DNA from: Clostridia bacterium | Lineage (GTDB): Bacteria > Bacillota > Clostridia > Oscillospirales > CAG-272 | Length of the DNA stretch: 37,036 nt | Assembly (NCBI GenBank): GCA_017454675.1 | Contig: JAFTCN010000026.1 | Coordinates: 1-37,036, forward strand | Direction: 5' to 3' | Part shown: in pieces, positions 24,068-33,006 of the stretch | Position numbering within the stretch: position 1 is the first letter of the stretch | Layout: each line of letters starts with the position of its first letter | Translations under genes and position numbers: made by a program | The notes under the pieces: model-generated | The model's database searches: none | The model's input: the letters and a program-made list of their open reading frames with translations, nothing else | Told to the model about the DNA's origin: nothing

Positions 24068-25093
24068 ATGTGGTTTCTTTATCTTCTGCTTACACTTTTT
24101 CTGCTTGACATACTCGTCGTCCTTCACGAAGGGGGGCATTTTCTCGTTGCCAGGCTCTGCGGTATCAAAGTCCTTGAATTCTCTGTCGGTATGGGCCCCA
24201 AGGTGCTCTCGCGCGTATCGAAGAAGAGCGGGATACGCTACTCGTTCCGCGCCTTCCCGATAGGCGGCTATGTACAGATGGAGGGAGAGGACGGCGAATC
24301 CGACGAGCAGGGTTCTTTTTCTTCGATGCCGCTGTATAAGCGGTTTGCCACTGTCCTTGCAGGTCCGTTCGTCAATATTCTCATCGGGTTTTTGTGCATG
24401 TTCTTCATAGTGCTATTCTCGACGCCCGTCTCGACAGTCGTAGCTGACTTTCAGGAAGGCGCGACGAGCCCCGGGTACGGACTTGCAGCGGGCGACAAGA
24501 TCATAAAGGTCGGTCCGACGAGAGTCCACAGCGGCAGCGAGCTCGTTTACGAGATCCTGAACCGCGGATATGAACCGGTCGACCTGACCGTTGTTCGCGA
24601 CGGAGAAAAGATAGTGCTCCCGGGCGTGGTCTTTCCGACCGAGGAGGAGGAAGGCACATCATTCGGCAGATACGATTTCATTCTTTACGCCATGCGCAAG
24701 ACGCCCGGGAATCTGCTCGAGCAGGCGTTCTTCAGGTCTGTATCGACGGTCAAGATGGTCTTCGATTCGATCGGAGGGCTGATCACCGGACGCTTCGGCG
24801 TCGATTCGGTCTCGGGTCCGATAGGCATTACGTCAGCCGTCGGCGAGGCCGCAAAGACCGGTTTTTCCAGCCTGTTCTACCTGTTTACCGTCATTTCGGT
24901 CAACCTCGGCATCATGAACCTACTGCCTCTTCCGGCGCTTGACGGCGGAAGGATACTCATGCTCCTCATCGAACTCGTGATCCGGAGAAAGGTGAAGCCG
25001 GAGGTCGAGGGGTATATCAATTTCGCCGGGATGGTGATCCTTCTGACCCTTGCCGTGTTAATCACGGCAAAGGATATCATAAAACTCTTTTAA
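24068..25093 (+). CDS. rseP: RseP-type intramembrane zinc metalloprotease (site-2 protease)
   Basis: Site-2 proteases cut transmembrane segments, typically of anti-sigma factors or leftover signal peptides. The 341-residue protein has the zinc motif HEGGH at 20-24 in its first span. A PDZ domain lies at about residues 120-190 (GYGLAAGDKIIKVGPTRV), and the third zinc-ligand motif is in LLPLPALDGGR near residue 285-295. The ATG at 24068 is chosen because MWFLYLLLTLFLLD opens the first span directly. There is no clear ribosome binding site; the 46-base gap after dxr consists of repeated CTTATCT-like units. A different-frame ATG at 24018 overlaps the dxr stop, so coupling by reinitiation is possible. 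Confidence 0.93.
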   Translation: MWFLYLLLTLFLLDILVVLHEGGHFLVARLCGIKVLEFSVGMGPKVLSRVSKKSGIRYSFRAFPIGGYVQMEGEDGESDEQGSFSSMPLYKRFATVLAGPFVNILIGFLCMFFIVLFSTPVSTVVADFQEGATSPGYGLAAGDKIIKVGPTRVHSGSELVYEILNRGYEPVDLTVVRDGEKIVLPGVVFPTEEEEGTSFGRYDFILYAMRKTPGNLLEQAFFRSVSTVKMVFDSIGGLITGRFGVDSVSGPIGITSAVGEAAKTGFSSLFYLFTVISVNLGIMNLLPLPALDGGRILMLLIELVIRRKVKPEVEGYINFAGMVILLTLAVLITAKDIIKLF

Positions 25094-25099
25094 GCTGTC

Positions 25100-26179
25100 A
25101 TGACAGAGAGAAAGAAAACAAGACAAGTGAACGTCGGCGGCGTCGTGATAGGCGGAGGGGCCAGGATCCCGATACAGTCGATGACCAATACCGACACGAG
25201 AAACGCCGAAGCGACCGCGGCTCAGATCGTCGCGCTGCACGAGGCGGGCTGTGACATAGTCAGATTCACCGTTCCCGACGCCGAAGCCGCCGAAGCCGCC
25301 GGCAGGATCCGGAAGCTGACGGAGGGGATACCGCTCGTGGCCGATATCCACTTCGACTACAGGCTGGCTCTCGCCTGTATCGACCGCGGGATCGACAAGA
25401 TACGCATAAATCCCGGCAATATCGGCTCCGAGGACGGAGTCAGGGCGGTCGCGAAGGCCTGCCTCTCGCGGCACATCCCGATACGCATAGGTGTCAACGG
25501 AGGCTCTCTTGAGAAGCATCTGCTCGAAAAGTACGGATCTCCCGCTCCGGAGGCACTTTTCGAGTCGGCCATGGGACACCTCAAACTGCTCGAAAGGTAC
25601 GGCTTCGATGAGGTAGTGATCTCGGTAAAGTCATCCGACGTCATGAAGACGGTCGAGGCCAACAGATACATTTCCGAAAACTGCGATTTCCCGCTGCACA
25701 TCGGCGTGACCGAGGCCGGAGGAAAGAGGCAGGGAATAATAAAGAACGCCGCCGCCCTCGGGGCGCTGATATCATCCGGGATCGGCGACACCGTCAGGAT
25801 ATCGCTGACCGACGACCCGCTCGAAGAGGTTCGCGCGGCGAAGGATATACTCCGGTCGCTGGGATGCCCCGGTCACTCCGGGCTCGAGATCGTCTCGTGC
25901 CCCACGTGCGGCCGGACCGGTATCGACCTCGTGCGGCTCGTGTCCGAACTCGAGGCGGCCGTCGACCGCGAGGGCCTGCGCGACGTCCCCTGCAGGGTGG
26001 CAGTGATGGGCTGCGCCGTGAACGGCCCGGGAGAGGCGCGGGAGGCCGACTTCGGCGTCGCGGGCGGAAAGGGAGAGGCGCTCTTCTTCGAGCACGGGCA
26101 GATCATGGGAAAGATCCCGGAGGACGGCATCGTGCCGTTCATCACAGACTGCCTCATCAGCAGAAAAGAGAAAATGTGA
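25100..26179 (+). CDS. ispG: 4-hydroxy-3-methylbut-2-en-1-yl diphosphate synthase IspG
   Basis: IspG (GcpE) reduces methylerythritol cyclodiphosphate to HMBPP with a [4Fe-4S] cluster, the penultimate MEP-pathway step. The 359-residue protein has an N-terminal TIM barrel (IPIQSMTNTDT, LVADIHFDYRLA, KIRINPGNIG, IGVNGGSLEKHLL). The C-terminal cluster domain has Cys267, Cys270 (SCPTCGRTGID) and Cys305 with Glu312 (GCAVNGPGEA), the full set of cluster ligands. Length fits the short bacterial form. It begins six bases after the rseP stop and ends one base before the polC start, inside a tight operon. The dxr-rseP-ispG order is a well-known Clostridia arrangement. Confidence 0.97.
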   Translation: MTERKKTRQVNVGGVVIGGGARIPIQSMTNTDTRNAEATAAQIVALHEAGCDIVRFTVPDAEAAEAAGRIRKLTEGIPLVADIHFDYRLALACIDRGIDKIRINPGNIGSEDGVRAVAKACLSRHIPIRIGVNGGSLEKHLLEKYGSPAPEALFESAMGHLKLLERYGFDEVVISVKSSDVMKTVEANRYISENCDFPLHIGVTEAGGKRQGIIKNAAALGALISSGIGDTVRISLTDDPLEEVRAAKDILRSLGCPGHSGLEIVSCPTCGRTGIDLVRLVSELEAAVDREGLRDVPCRVAVMGCAVNGPGEAREADFGVAGGKGEALFFEHGQIMGKIPEDGIVPFITDCLISRKEKM

Positions 26180-26180
26180 C

Positions 26181-29100
26181 ATGAGCGAAGTCGACGAGAG
26201 ACAAAAGCAGGCAGCGCCGCAGCCGCAGAGGCCAAAAAAGAGTCTTAATGATCTGTTTTCAAAATACAGTCCGGACCCCGAGTCGAGACTGCTCTTTGAC
26301 TGCGCATCCGGCTATACCGTGGCGAGGTCGAACATTAATCCCGGTCTCTACGAGGTCACCGTATCGCTCCCCCGGTTATTCGACACGAAGATCTTCAGCC
26401 GGATAGAAAACGGGATAAAGAGCGCCTACGGCGGGAAGTACGCCGTCAGGCTCGTTCCCTCGTACGGCGCATCTCTCTTCAGCCCCGACAGCCTTGATCT
26501 GCTTATCTCCGACGCTCACGCGAGGATGCTCCTGCCCGCGGGTTTTTTCGACAAGTACAATATCGTCGAGAACGATTCCGACGACTACACTGTCGAGATC
26601 CCCTTCGGGACCGGAGGTATCGATTTTCTTGCCAAGAGGAACGCCGAGTCAAAGATCGAAGAGCTCGTTAAGAGAGAGTTCTCAACGGAGATCAGGGTGA
26701 CGATTGCCGAGATGGCGGACTACGTGCCGTATTCGGAGACCGAGGAGGGCCGCGAGTTCTACCGCTCGATCGAACAGAGCTGCCGCGAATCCCTCGAGGA
26801 ATACGGAAGGGAAGAGCCCGAAGAAGCCCCGGACGTCGGCGAAGCCGCCGAAGAAGTCGGTGCCGCGCCGGTATTCAAAAAGATCCGGTCGGTCTTCGAC
26901 CCGTCCGCAGTAGCCGTCGTTGAGGACGGGATCTGCTCGATAGGATCCGGAAATTTCGATATATCGTCTCCTGAATTCATATTCGGTGACAGGTTCAACA
27001 TCGATCCGATATCGGTATCGTCGATCACCTCGCCGAGGCGCAACACCGTGATACTGGGCACAGTATCCGACATTCAGTGCGACAACAGAGGACGCCAGCA
27101 GAGCTGGTTCTGTTCGTTCACCGCATTCGACGGCAACGCTTCGATAACGGTACGCGAGTCGGGACTCGAAGAGGACGACGCCAGAAAGATGGCATCGATC
27201 TTCTCCGAGGGCGACTCCTATGCCTTTTTCGGGAATGTCAGGAAAGACATCAAGCAGGACGAGTTTTATTTTGTTCCCGAGGCTGCCGCCAGGGTGAGTT
27301 TCATTCCGCGCGCCGACCGCTCTGCCGAAAAGCGGGTCGAGCTGCATCTGCACACCGGAATGTCGGCCGTCGACGGCATAACATCGGCCGCCGACGCGGT
27401 GAAGACTGCCATGAGGTGGGGCCACAGGGCTCTGGCCGTGACCGATCACGGAAATGTTCAGGCCTTCCCGAGGTCATGCTCTTTCTTGAGAAATACTACT
27501 CAAAATCGGGCATTCCGGAGAACGAGCGGTTCCTTCCGATCTACGGCATGGAGGCGTATTTCGTAAACGACTCCGCATCTCCGCTCGAGGGGAAGTACGC
27601 CGGGGGATTCGACGGAGACACCGTGGTATTCGACCTTGAGACCACCGGCTTATCGGCGTCGACCTGTAAGATCATCGAATTCGGAGCAGTCAGACTGAAA
27701 AACGGTGAAGTGACCGGCAGATTCTCGACTTTCGTCGATCCCGGAGTGCATATACCAGATGAGATCACCGAAGTCACGTCGATAAGAGACAGCGACGTCG
27801 CGGGCGCTCCCTGCATCGCCGAGGTCCTTCCAGAGTTCTTCGAGTTCGCAAAAGGCGCGCTGCTCGTCGCTCACAACGCCGACTTCGACACCGGCTTCCT
27901 CAGGGCGGCCGCCGATTCGCTCGGGATCGAATTCAACTCGCCGTATCTCGATACCGTCGCGCTGTCGCGCTTCTTAAACCCCGGCCTGTCGAAACACAAG
28001 CTCGACACCCTCGCCGATTACTACGGACTCGGCGATTTCAACCACCACAGGGCCGTCGACGACGCCGAGATGCTCTCAAAGATCTACCTCCGTATGACGG
28101 AACAGCTGAAGGAGAGAGATATAGACGACTTCGACGTCCTGAAAAAGGAGATCGAGGCAAGTTCCGACCCGAAGAAACTGAGATCCCATCATATGATCAT
28201 ACTGGTTAAGGACCGGACAGGACTGAAGAACCTCTACCGTATGATCTCTGACAGCTATCTAAAATATTATTACCGCAACCCGCGCATACCGAAAACGCTG
28301 CTTGACAAAAACCGAGAGGGCCTGATCATAGGTTCGGCGTGTTCGGCGGGCGAGCTGTATTCCGCAATACTCGACAACAAGCCCGAGACCGAGCTCGAGG
28401 AGATCGCCTCCTACTACGACTATCTCGAGATCCAGCCGGCAGGCAACGACGAATACCTCATAGACGAGGGAAAAGTCGCCGACAGAGAGGGGCTTCGAAA
28501 GATCTGCCGGAAGATCGTCGAACTGGGGGAGCGGCTCGGCAAGCCTGTCGTCGCGACGTCTGACTCGCATTTTCTCGAGCCTGAGGACGAGATCTACCGC
28601 CGCATCCTTCAGGTCGGCAACAAGATGCGCGACGCCGACAGGGTCGTCCCGCTCTATCTGCGCACGACCGAGGAGATGCTCGACGAATTCTCATATCTCG
28701 GAAGCGACAAGGCATACGAGGTCGTTGTGAAGAATACGAACCTCATAGCCGATATGATAGAGAGGGTCCGCCCGATACCGGAGGGCTCGTATCCTCCGCA
28801 TCTCGAAGGCTCCGAAGAGGCGCTCACCGAAAAGTGCTGGACGAGAGCTAAGAACATGTACGGTGACCCGCTCCCGGGGATCGTCGAACAGCGGCTTCGC
28901 ACCGAGCTCGATTCGATCATATCGAACGGTTTCGCAGTGCTCTATGTCATCGCGGAGAGACTCGTCGAATTCAGCGAGAAAAACGGATATCTCGTCGGCT
29001 CGAGAGGGTCGGTCGGTTCGTCGTTCGCGGCGACCATGGCGGGCATATCGGAGGTCAATCCGCTTCCGCCGCACTATTACTGCCCTAAGTGCAGATTCAG

Positions 29101-30703
29101 CGATTTCTCGAATCCCGACAGGGCCGGCTCCGGCTTCGACCTTCCGTCGGCGGTCTGTCCTGTTTGCGGAGCCGATCTAATGGCCGACGGCCAGGACATC
29201 CCCTTCGAGACCTTCCTCGGGTTCAAGGGCGATAAGACGCCCGATATCGACCTCAACTTCTCGGGAGAGGTCCAGGGAAAGGTCCATAAATTCACCGAGG
29301 AGCTCTTCGGTGCCGAGAACGTGTTCAAGGCCGGAACGATCTCCACACTGGCCGACAAGACCGCATACGGATACATCATGAAGTATTTCGAGGGCAAGGG
29401 GATCATGCCCCCGAAGGCGGAGATAGAAAGGATGAAGTCGAGGTGCACCGGCGTCAAGAAGACGACGGGACAGCACCCGGGAGGTATCATCGTCGTGCCG
29501 AGCGACATGGACGTCTACGACTTCACACCGGTGCAGCATCCGGCCGACAAGGCGCAGTCGGACATCGTCACGACACACTACGCCTTCTCGTACCTTCATG
29601 ACACGATCCTCAAGCTCGACGAGCTGGGACACGATATCCCGACCAAGTACAGATATCTTGAGAAATACAGCGGCGTGCCGGTGATGGACGTCGCGATGAA
29701 CGACAGGACGGTCTACCGTCTTTTCGAATCGACCGAGCCGCTGGGCATACCGCAAAGAGACCGAGAGGACCGTGACACCCGCTCGCTGGGCCTTATGGTC
29801 GGTACGCTCGGCATACCCGAGATGGGCACTCAGTTCATCCAGCAGGTGCTCATCGATTCAAAGCCGAAGAACTTCGCCGACCTCATGCAGATATCGGGTC
29901 TTACGCACGGCACCGACGTGTGGCTCGGAAACGCGCAGGACCTGATAAAGCAGGGCATATGCGACATTTCACATGTCGTCGGGACACGTGACGGCATCAT
30001 GCTCGACCTTATAAAGTACGGGGTCGAGAAGCCGATGGCCTTCAAGATCATGGAGAAGGTCAGGAAGAACAAAAAAGGCGAGCCGCTCCCGGAGGAGATG
30101 CTCGACGCGATGGCAGCGGCGGGTGTTCCCGACTGGTACGTCGGATCGCTCAAAAAGATCAAGTACATGTTCCCGAAGGCCCACGCCGCAGCCTACGTCA
30201 TGTCGGCCATACGTCTCGCCTGGTACAAGGTCCACCGCCCGGTCGCCTTCTACTGCGCGATATTCACCGTCGCTCCCGAAGGTTTTTCCGCCGGGATCGT
30301 CGGAAAGGGAGTGCGCGCGACCGAAAGCGAGATCCTTCGCATCGACCGCCTCGGCAAGGACGCGACGGCCAACGAGAAGAATACCGAGTCCGCGCTGCAG
30401 CTTGCGCATGAGTGCATGCTCCGGGGGATCAGGTTCCTGCCGGTCGACATCGTGAAATCGGACGCCGTCGAGTTTCTCCCCGAGAACGGCGGGATACGGA
30501 TGCCGCTGACATCACTGCCGGGCCTGGGAGAGGCCGCGGCGAGGGCGATAACCGCCGCCAGGGCGGAGGAGCCGTTCTTCTCGGTTGAAGACCTGCGCGA
30601 ACGCGGAGGGGCCAACAAGAGCGTTATAGACGTCCTGCGCGCGAACGGCGTGCTCGACGGTCTGAACGAGTCGGATCAGCTTTCGGTGTTCGACATCATG
30701 TGA
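26181..30703 (+). pseudogene. polC: DNA polymerase III alpha subunit PolC, interrupted by a one-base frameshift
   Basis: PolC is the essential Gram-positive replicative polymerase with built-in proofreading. Part one (26181 to about 27467) encodes the N-terminal domain, OB fold and first half of the PHP domain (ELHLHTGMSAVDG, VTDHGNVQAFP). Part two continues without loss from about 27467 in the -1 frame: EVMLFLEKYY, the DEDD exonuclease (VVFDLETTGLS, HNADFDTGFL, HRAVDDAEM), second PHP half, zinc-binding YYCPKCRF/CPVCGADL, palm PDIDLNFSGE and C-terminal helix-hairpin-helix. Joined, it has about 1507 residues, normal for PolC. Restoring one C in the C-run at 27467-27469 (TTCCCC GAG) gives AFPEVMLF, the expected sequence. 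The gene is probably intact in the organism and the break a sequencing or assembly error, but a real mutation is possible. Confidence 0.9.
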
Positions 30704-30751
30704 TCCGCCCGTATCTCATTTTTTATCGGATCTGCGGAGGGCAGCCACAAA

Positions 30752-31723
30752 ATGGAAAAAGAGAAAAAACCGGGTTTTTTTGACGAGCTTAAAAGTTCGC
30801 GCAAATGCACCGAGATCGAGGAACCGATCGATCTCTGGTTTACCGAACCTGTAGGGTTCGTGTTCACCGTGGTGGCAAGAAAGTTCGGAGTGCATCCTAA
30901 CGCCGTGACGTTCGTGTCGATGGTCTGCGGACTCGCGGGCGGCATACTGTTCTACCCCCGGAATTTCTGGATCAATCTAACCGGCGTCCTGCTCTTCATA
31001 CTGTCGATCGTGCTCGACGCCACCGACGGTCAGCTCGCAAGGCTCACTCACAAGACGTCCGAACTCGGTCGCCTGCTCGACGGCCTCTCTACGATGGTCG
31101 GATATGCCGGGGCGTATTTCGCGCTCGGATTTCGCATGTCGGACGAGTATATCCCGTTCACCGAGACGAAATGGGGCGGATGGATCTGGATCGTCATAGT
31201 AGTCTCCGCGCTGTTCTTCCACGCGAGGCAGGACAGGATGGCGGATTATTTCAGGAATCTGCACCTGCTGTTCGCGCTCGGAAAGAGCGGAAGCGAACTG
31301 ACGACGTCCGAGTCGCTGCGAAAGAGGGCGGCCGAACTGAAGGGCGGAAAGCCGTCGCTCGAGCGCCTTTATCTCCGGTTCTACATACCCTATACGGCGA
31401 TGCAGGAGCGCAGCACGCCGAGGACGCAGGAGTTTCTGCGCGCGGCCGCAGCCCGCGACGGCGAAAACTTTCCCGAGAACAGGGAAGTCGCCGAGGCCTA
31501 CCGGGCGAGGAGCCTTCGCATCGTACAGCTGACCAACCTTCTTACAATCAATCTCCGTGCATACGCTCTCTTCATACTGCTGCTGCTTGGACTTCACGTC
31601 TACTATTTCCCGTTCCTCGTGATCGTCATGGGGACCCTCGATGTGATAATGGTCAGGGGCTATGAGAAGATCGCCTCCGACCTTAAGGAAAAATACTACC
31701 CGGGAGACAGCGGGACAAGATGA
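30752..31723 (+). CDS. CDP-alcohol phosphatidyltransferase-like membrane protein
   Basis: This 323-residue protein belongs to the CDP-alcohol phosphatidyltransferase family, which joins an alcohol (glycerol phosphate, inositol phosphate, serine and others) to CDP-diacylglycerol in the membrane. The signature D-x2-D-G-x2-A-R is complete (Asp89, Asp92, Gly93, Ala96, Arg97) and G-x3-D follows (Gly106, Asp110). The fourth Asp, expected at 114, is Thr. Six or so spans are visible (about 35-65, 72-90, 112-128, 142-158, 262-300). A large polar cytoplasmic insert lies at 160-255, longer than in PgsA. GGAGGG lies 10 bases before the ATG. Its stop overlaps the next gene by four bases. The acceptor alcohol is unknown, and it may not be catalytically normal. 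Confidence 0.8.
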   Translation: MEKEKKPGFFDELKSSRKCTEIEEPIDLWFTEPVGFVFTVVARKFGVHPNAVTFVSMVCGLAGGILFYPRNFWINLTGVLLFILSIVLDATDGQLARLTHKTSELGRLLDGLSTMVGYAGAYFALGFRMSDEYIPFTETKWGGWIWIVIVVSALFFHARQDRMADYFRNLHLLFALGKSGSELTTSESLRKRAAELKGGKPSLERLYLRFYIPYTAMQERSTPRTQEFLRAAAARDGENFPENREVAEAYRARSLRIVQLTNLLTINLRAYALFILLLLGLHVYYFPFLVIVMGTLDVIMVRGYEKIASDLKEKYYPGDSGTR

Positions 31724-32979
31724 AGAAAAGATACAAACTGCTGTTCTTTATCCTGGGACTTGCGGGACTTGCCGTAATGATCTGGCGCTCTCACCCCGGC
31801 GATATCGACTGGAGTCTGCTCGTAGCCCCGCCGATCATCATATCATTCGTAATTCAGATCGTCATCTGGCTCGCCATCTTTGCCGTCCACGTCTTTGTAT
31901 ACCGAGTCATGCTCGGCAGAGAGGACGCGAAAAAGGTGGGATTTTTCAGGCTGTCGAAGACAGTGGTGTCGGGGTTTGCCCTCAACAATGTCACGCCGGC
32001 TGGGCTCGTGGGCGGAGAGCCTTACAGGATAATGGAGCTCCGCCAGTACTGCGGGACCGAGAAAGCGCTTTCAGCCACACTCAATTTCAGCGTTTTCTAC
32101 GTCATGGGGCATGTCATGCTCTGGCTCACGGGGTCTTTGCTGTATTTCGTCACCGGCTGTCCCGGCGGTGTCGCATCATCGGTGGGACTTGGTGTCGCGG
32201 GGCTGCTGTGTCTCCTCGGCTGCGTCTTTTTCATAAGACACAAGAGCACGGGGCTCATAATGCCGGTGTTCGAGAGAGTGTCGCGCTGGCACATTCCCCT
32301 CGTCAGCAAATACACAGGGAAGCAGCTTGAAACAAAGAGAGAGCGCTTTTCCGAGGTTGACAGACAGATCTCCGCCTTCAGTTCGGACAGGAAGAAGTTT
32401 TATTCCGCACTGCTGCTCGAGTATTTTTCGAGACTCCTCGAATCGCTCGAATATTATGTGATACTTGTCTTCCTGGGAGCTGCCGTGAATCCTGTGCACG
32501 GGATACTGGTGCTGAGCCTTGCATCGCTCATCGGGAATCTGCTCTTCATGATACCCATGCAGGCGGGCACGAGAGAAGGCGGCATGGGTGTCGTTCTCGG
32601 CTGGATAGGTGTTCCGTCCGAGACGGGGATACTCGCGGCGCTGCTTTACCGTCTGCGGGAGTTCCTCTGCATCGCGGCCGGGATCATACTTATACTTATA
32701 GACAAAAAAAAGAAGAAAAAAGCCGCCGAAACTACGGCGGTTGTCGATGACAGCATCGTAGATGGCAGCATCGCAGGTGGCAGCATCTCCGATGACAGCA
32801 TCTCCGATGACAGCATCTCCGATGACAGCATCGCAGGTGGCAGCATCTCCGATGACAGCATCGCAGGTGGCAGCATCTCCGATGACAGCATCGCAGGTGG
32901 CAGCATCTCCGATGACAGCATCTCCGATGACAGCATCGCCGATGACAGCATCGCAGGTGGCAGCAGCAATCATCAATAA
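31720..32979 (+). CDS. Flippase-like (YbhN/MprF-N family) membrane protein with pentapeptide-repeat tail
   Basis: The first 340 or so residues form an eight-span protein of the lysylphosphatidylglycerol synthase transmembrane-domain family (PF03706). It shares TPAGLVGGEPYRI and IPMQAGTREGGMGVV with that family. Relatives move or modify lipid-linked molecules across the membrane. The start overlaps the CDP-alcohol transferase stop (ATGA), suggesting that the two act on the same lipid. After a lysine run (KKKKKK) the C-terminus carries 14 perfect five-residue units of the form D/G-D/G-S-I-S/A, encoded by a 15-bp tandem repeat. The tail is acidic, Ser/Gly-rich and probably cytoplasmic or disordered. 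No ATPase or aminoacyltransferase domain is attached, so it is not full-length MprF. Confidence 0.8.
   Translation: MKKRYKLLFFILGLAGLAVMIWRSHPGDIDWSLLVAPPIIISFVIQIVIWLAIFAVHVFVYRVMLGREDAKKVGFFRLSKTVVSGFALNNVTPAGLVGGEPYRIMELRQYCGTEKALSATLNFSVFYVMGHVMLWLTGSLLYFVTGCPGGVASSVGLGVAGLLCLLGCVFFIRHKSTGLIMPVFERVSRWHIPLVSKYTGKQLETKRERFSEVDRQISAFSSDRKKFYSALLLEYFSRLLESLEYYVILVFLGAAVNPVHGILVLSLASLIGNLLFMIPMQAGTREGGMGVVLGWIGVPSETGILAALLYRLREFLCIAAGIILILIDKKKKKKAAETTAVVDDSIVDGSIAGGSISDDSISDDSISDDSIAGGSISDDSIAGGSISDDSIAGGSISDDSISDDSIADDSIAGGSSNHQ
32746..32964 (+). repeat. 15-bp minisatellite encoding a pentapeptide tail
   Basis: Fourteen consecutive 15-base units plus a partial one run from 32746 to 32964. 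Two main types alternate: GATGACAGCATCTCC or its GCA-ending form (DDSIS/DDSIA), and GGTGGCAGCATCTCC (GGSIS). A higher-order 30-base unit (DDSIA-GGSIS) occurs three times in a row. The central AGCATC of each unit is invariant through the array, including at DNA level, which points to recent expansion by slippage or recombination. Unit length is a multiple of three, so copy-number changes keep the reading frame. Confidence 0.95.
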
Positions 32980-33006
32980 AAAGCCGTATAAAAGGAGAAA
33001 CAGGCA

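Noticed and set aside
24018..24263. 81-residue open frame overlapping the dxr stop
   Set aside because: It lies in the wrong frame over the site-2 protease, whose HEGGH motif and first span are in another frame. It resembles no protein.
27460..27475. Programmed -1 frameshift in polC
   Set aside because: The site C-TTC-CCG is not a slippery heptamer and slipping tRNAs would mispair; no strong stimulating stem-loop is evident just downstream. A one-base indel in a C-run explains it more simply.
30702..30732. Inverted repeat GATCCG/CGGATC with a T-run in the loop after polC
   Set aside because: The stem is only 6 bp with a 19-base loop, and the T-run is inside the loop, so it does not look like a working terminator.
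32746..32964. Possible CRISPR array
   Set aside because: Units are contiguous 15-mers with no spacers, and they encode a regular pentapeptide in frame with an upstream gene.
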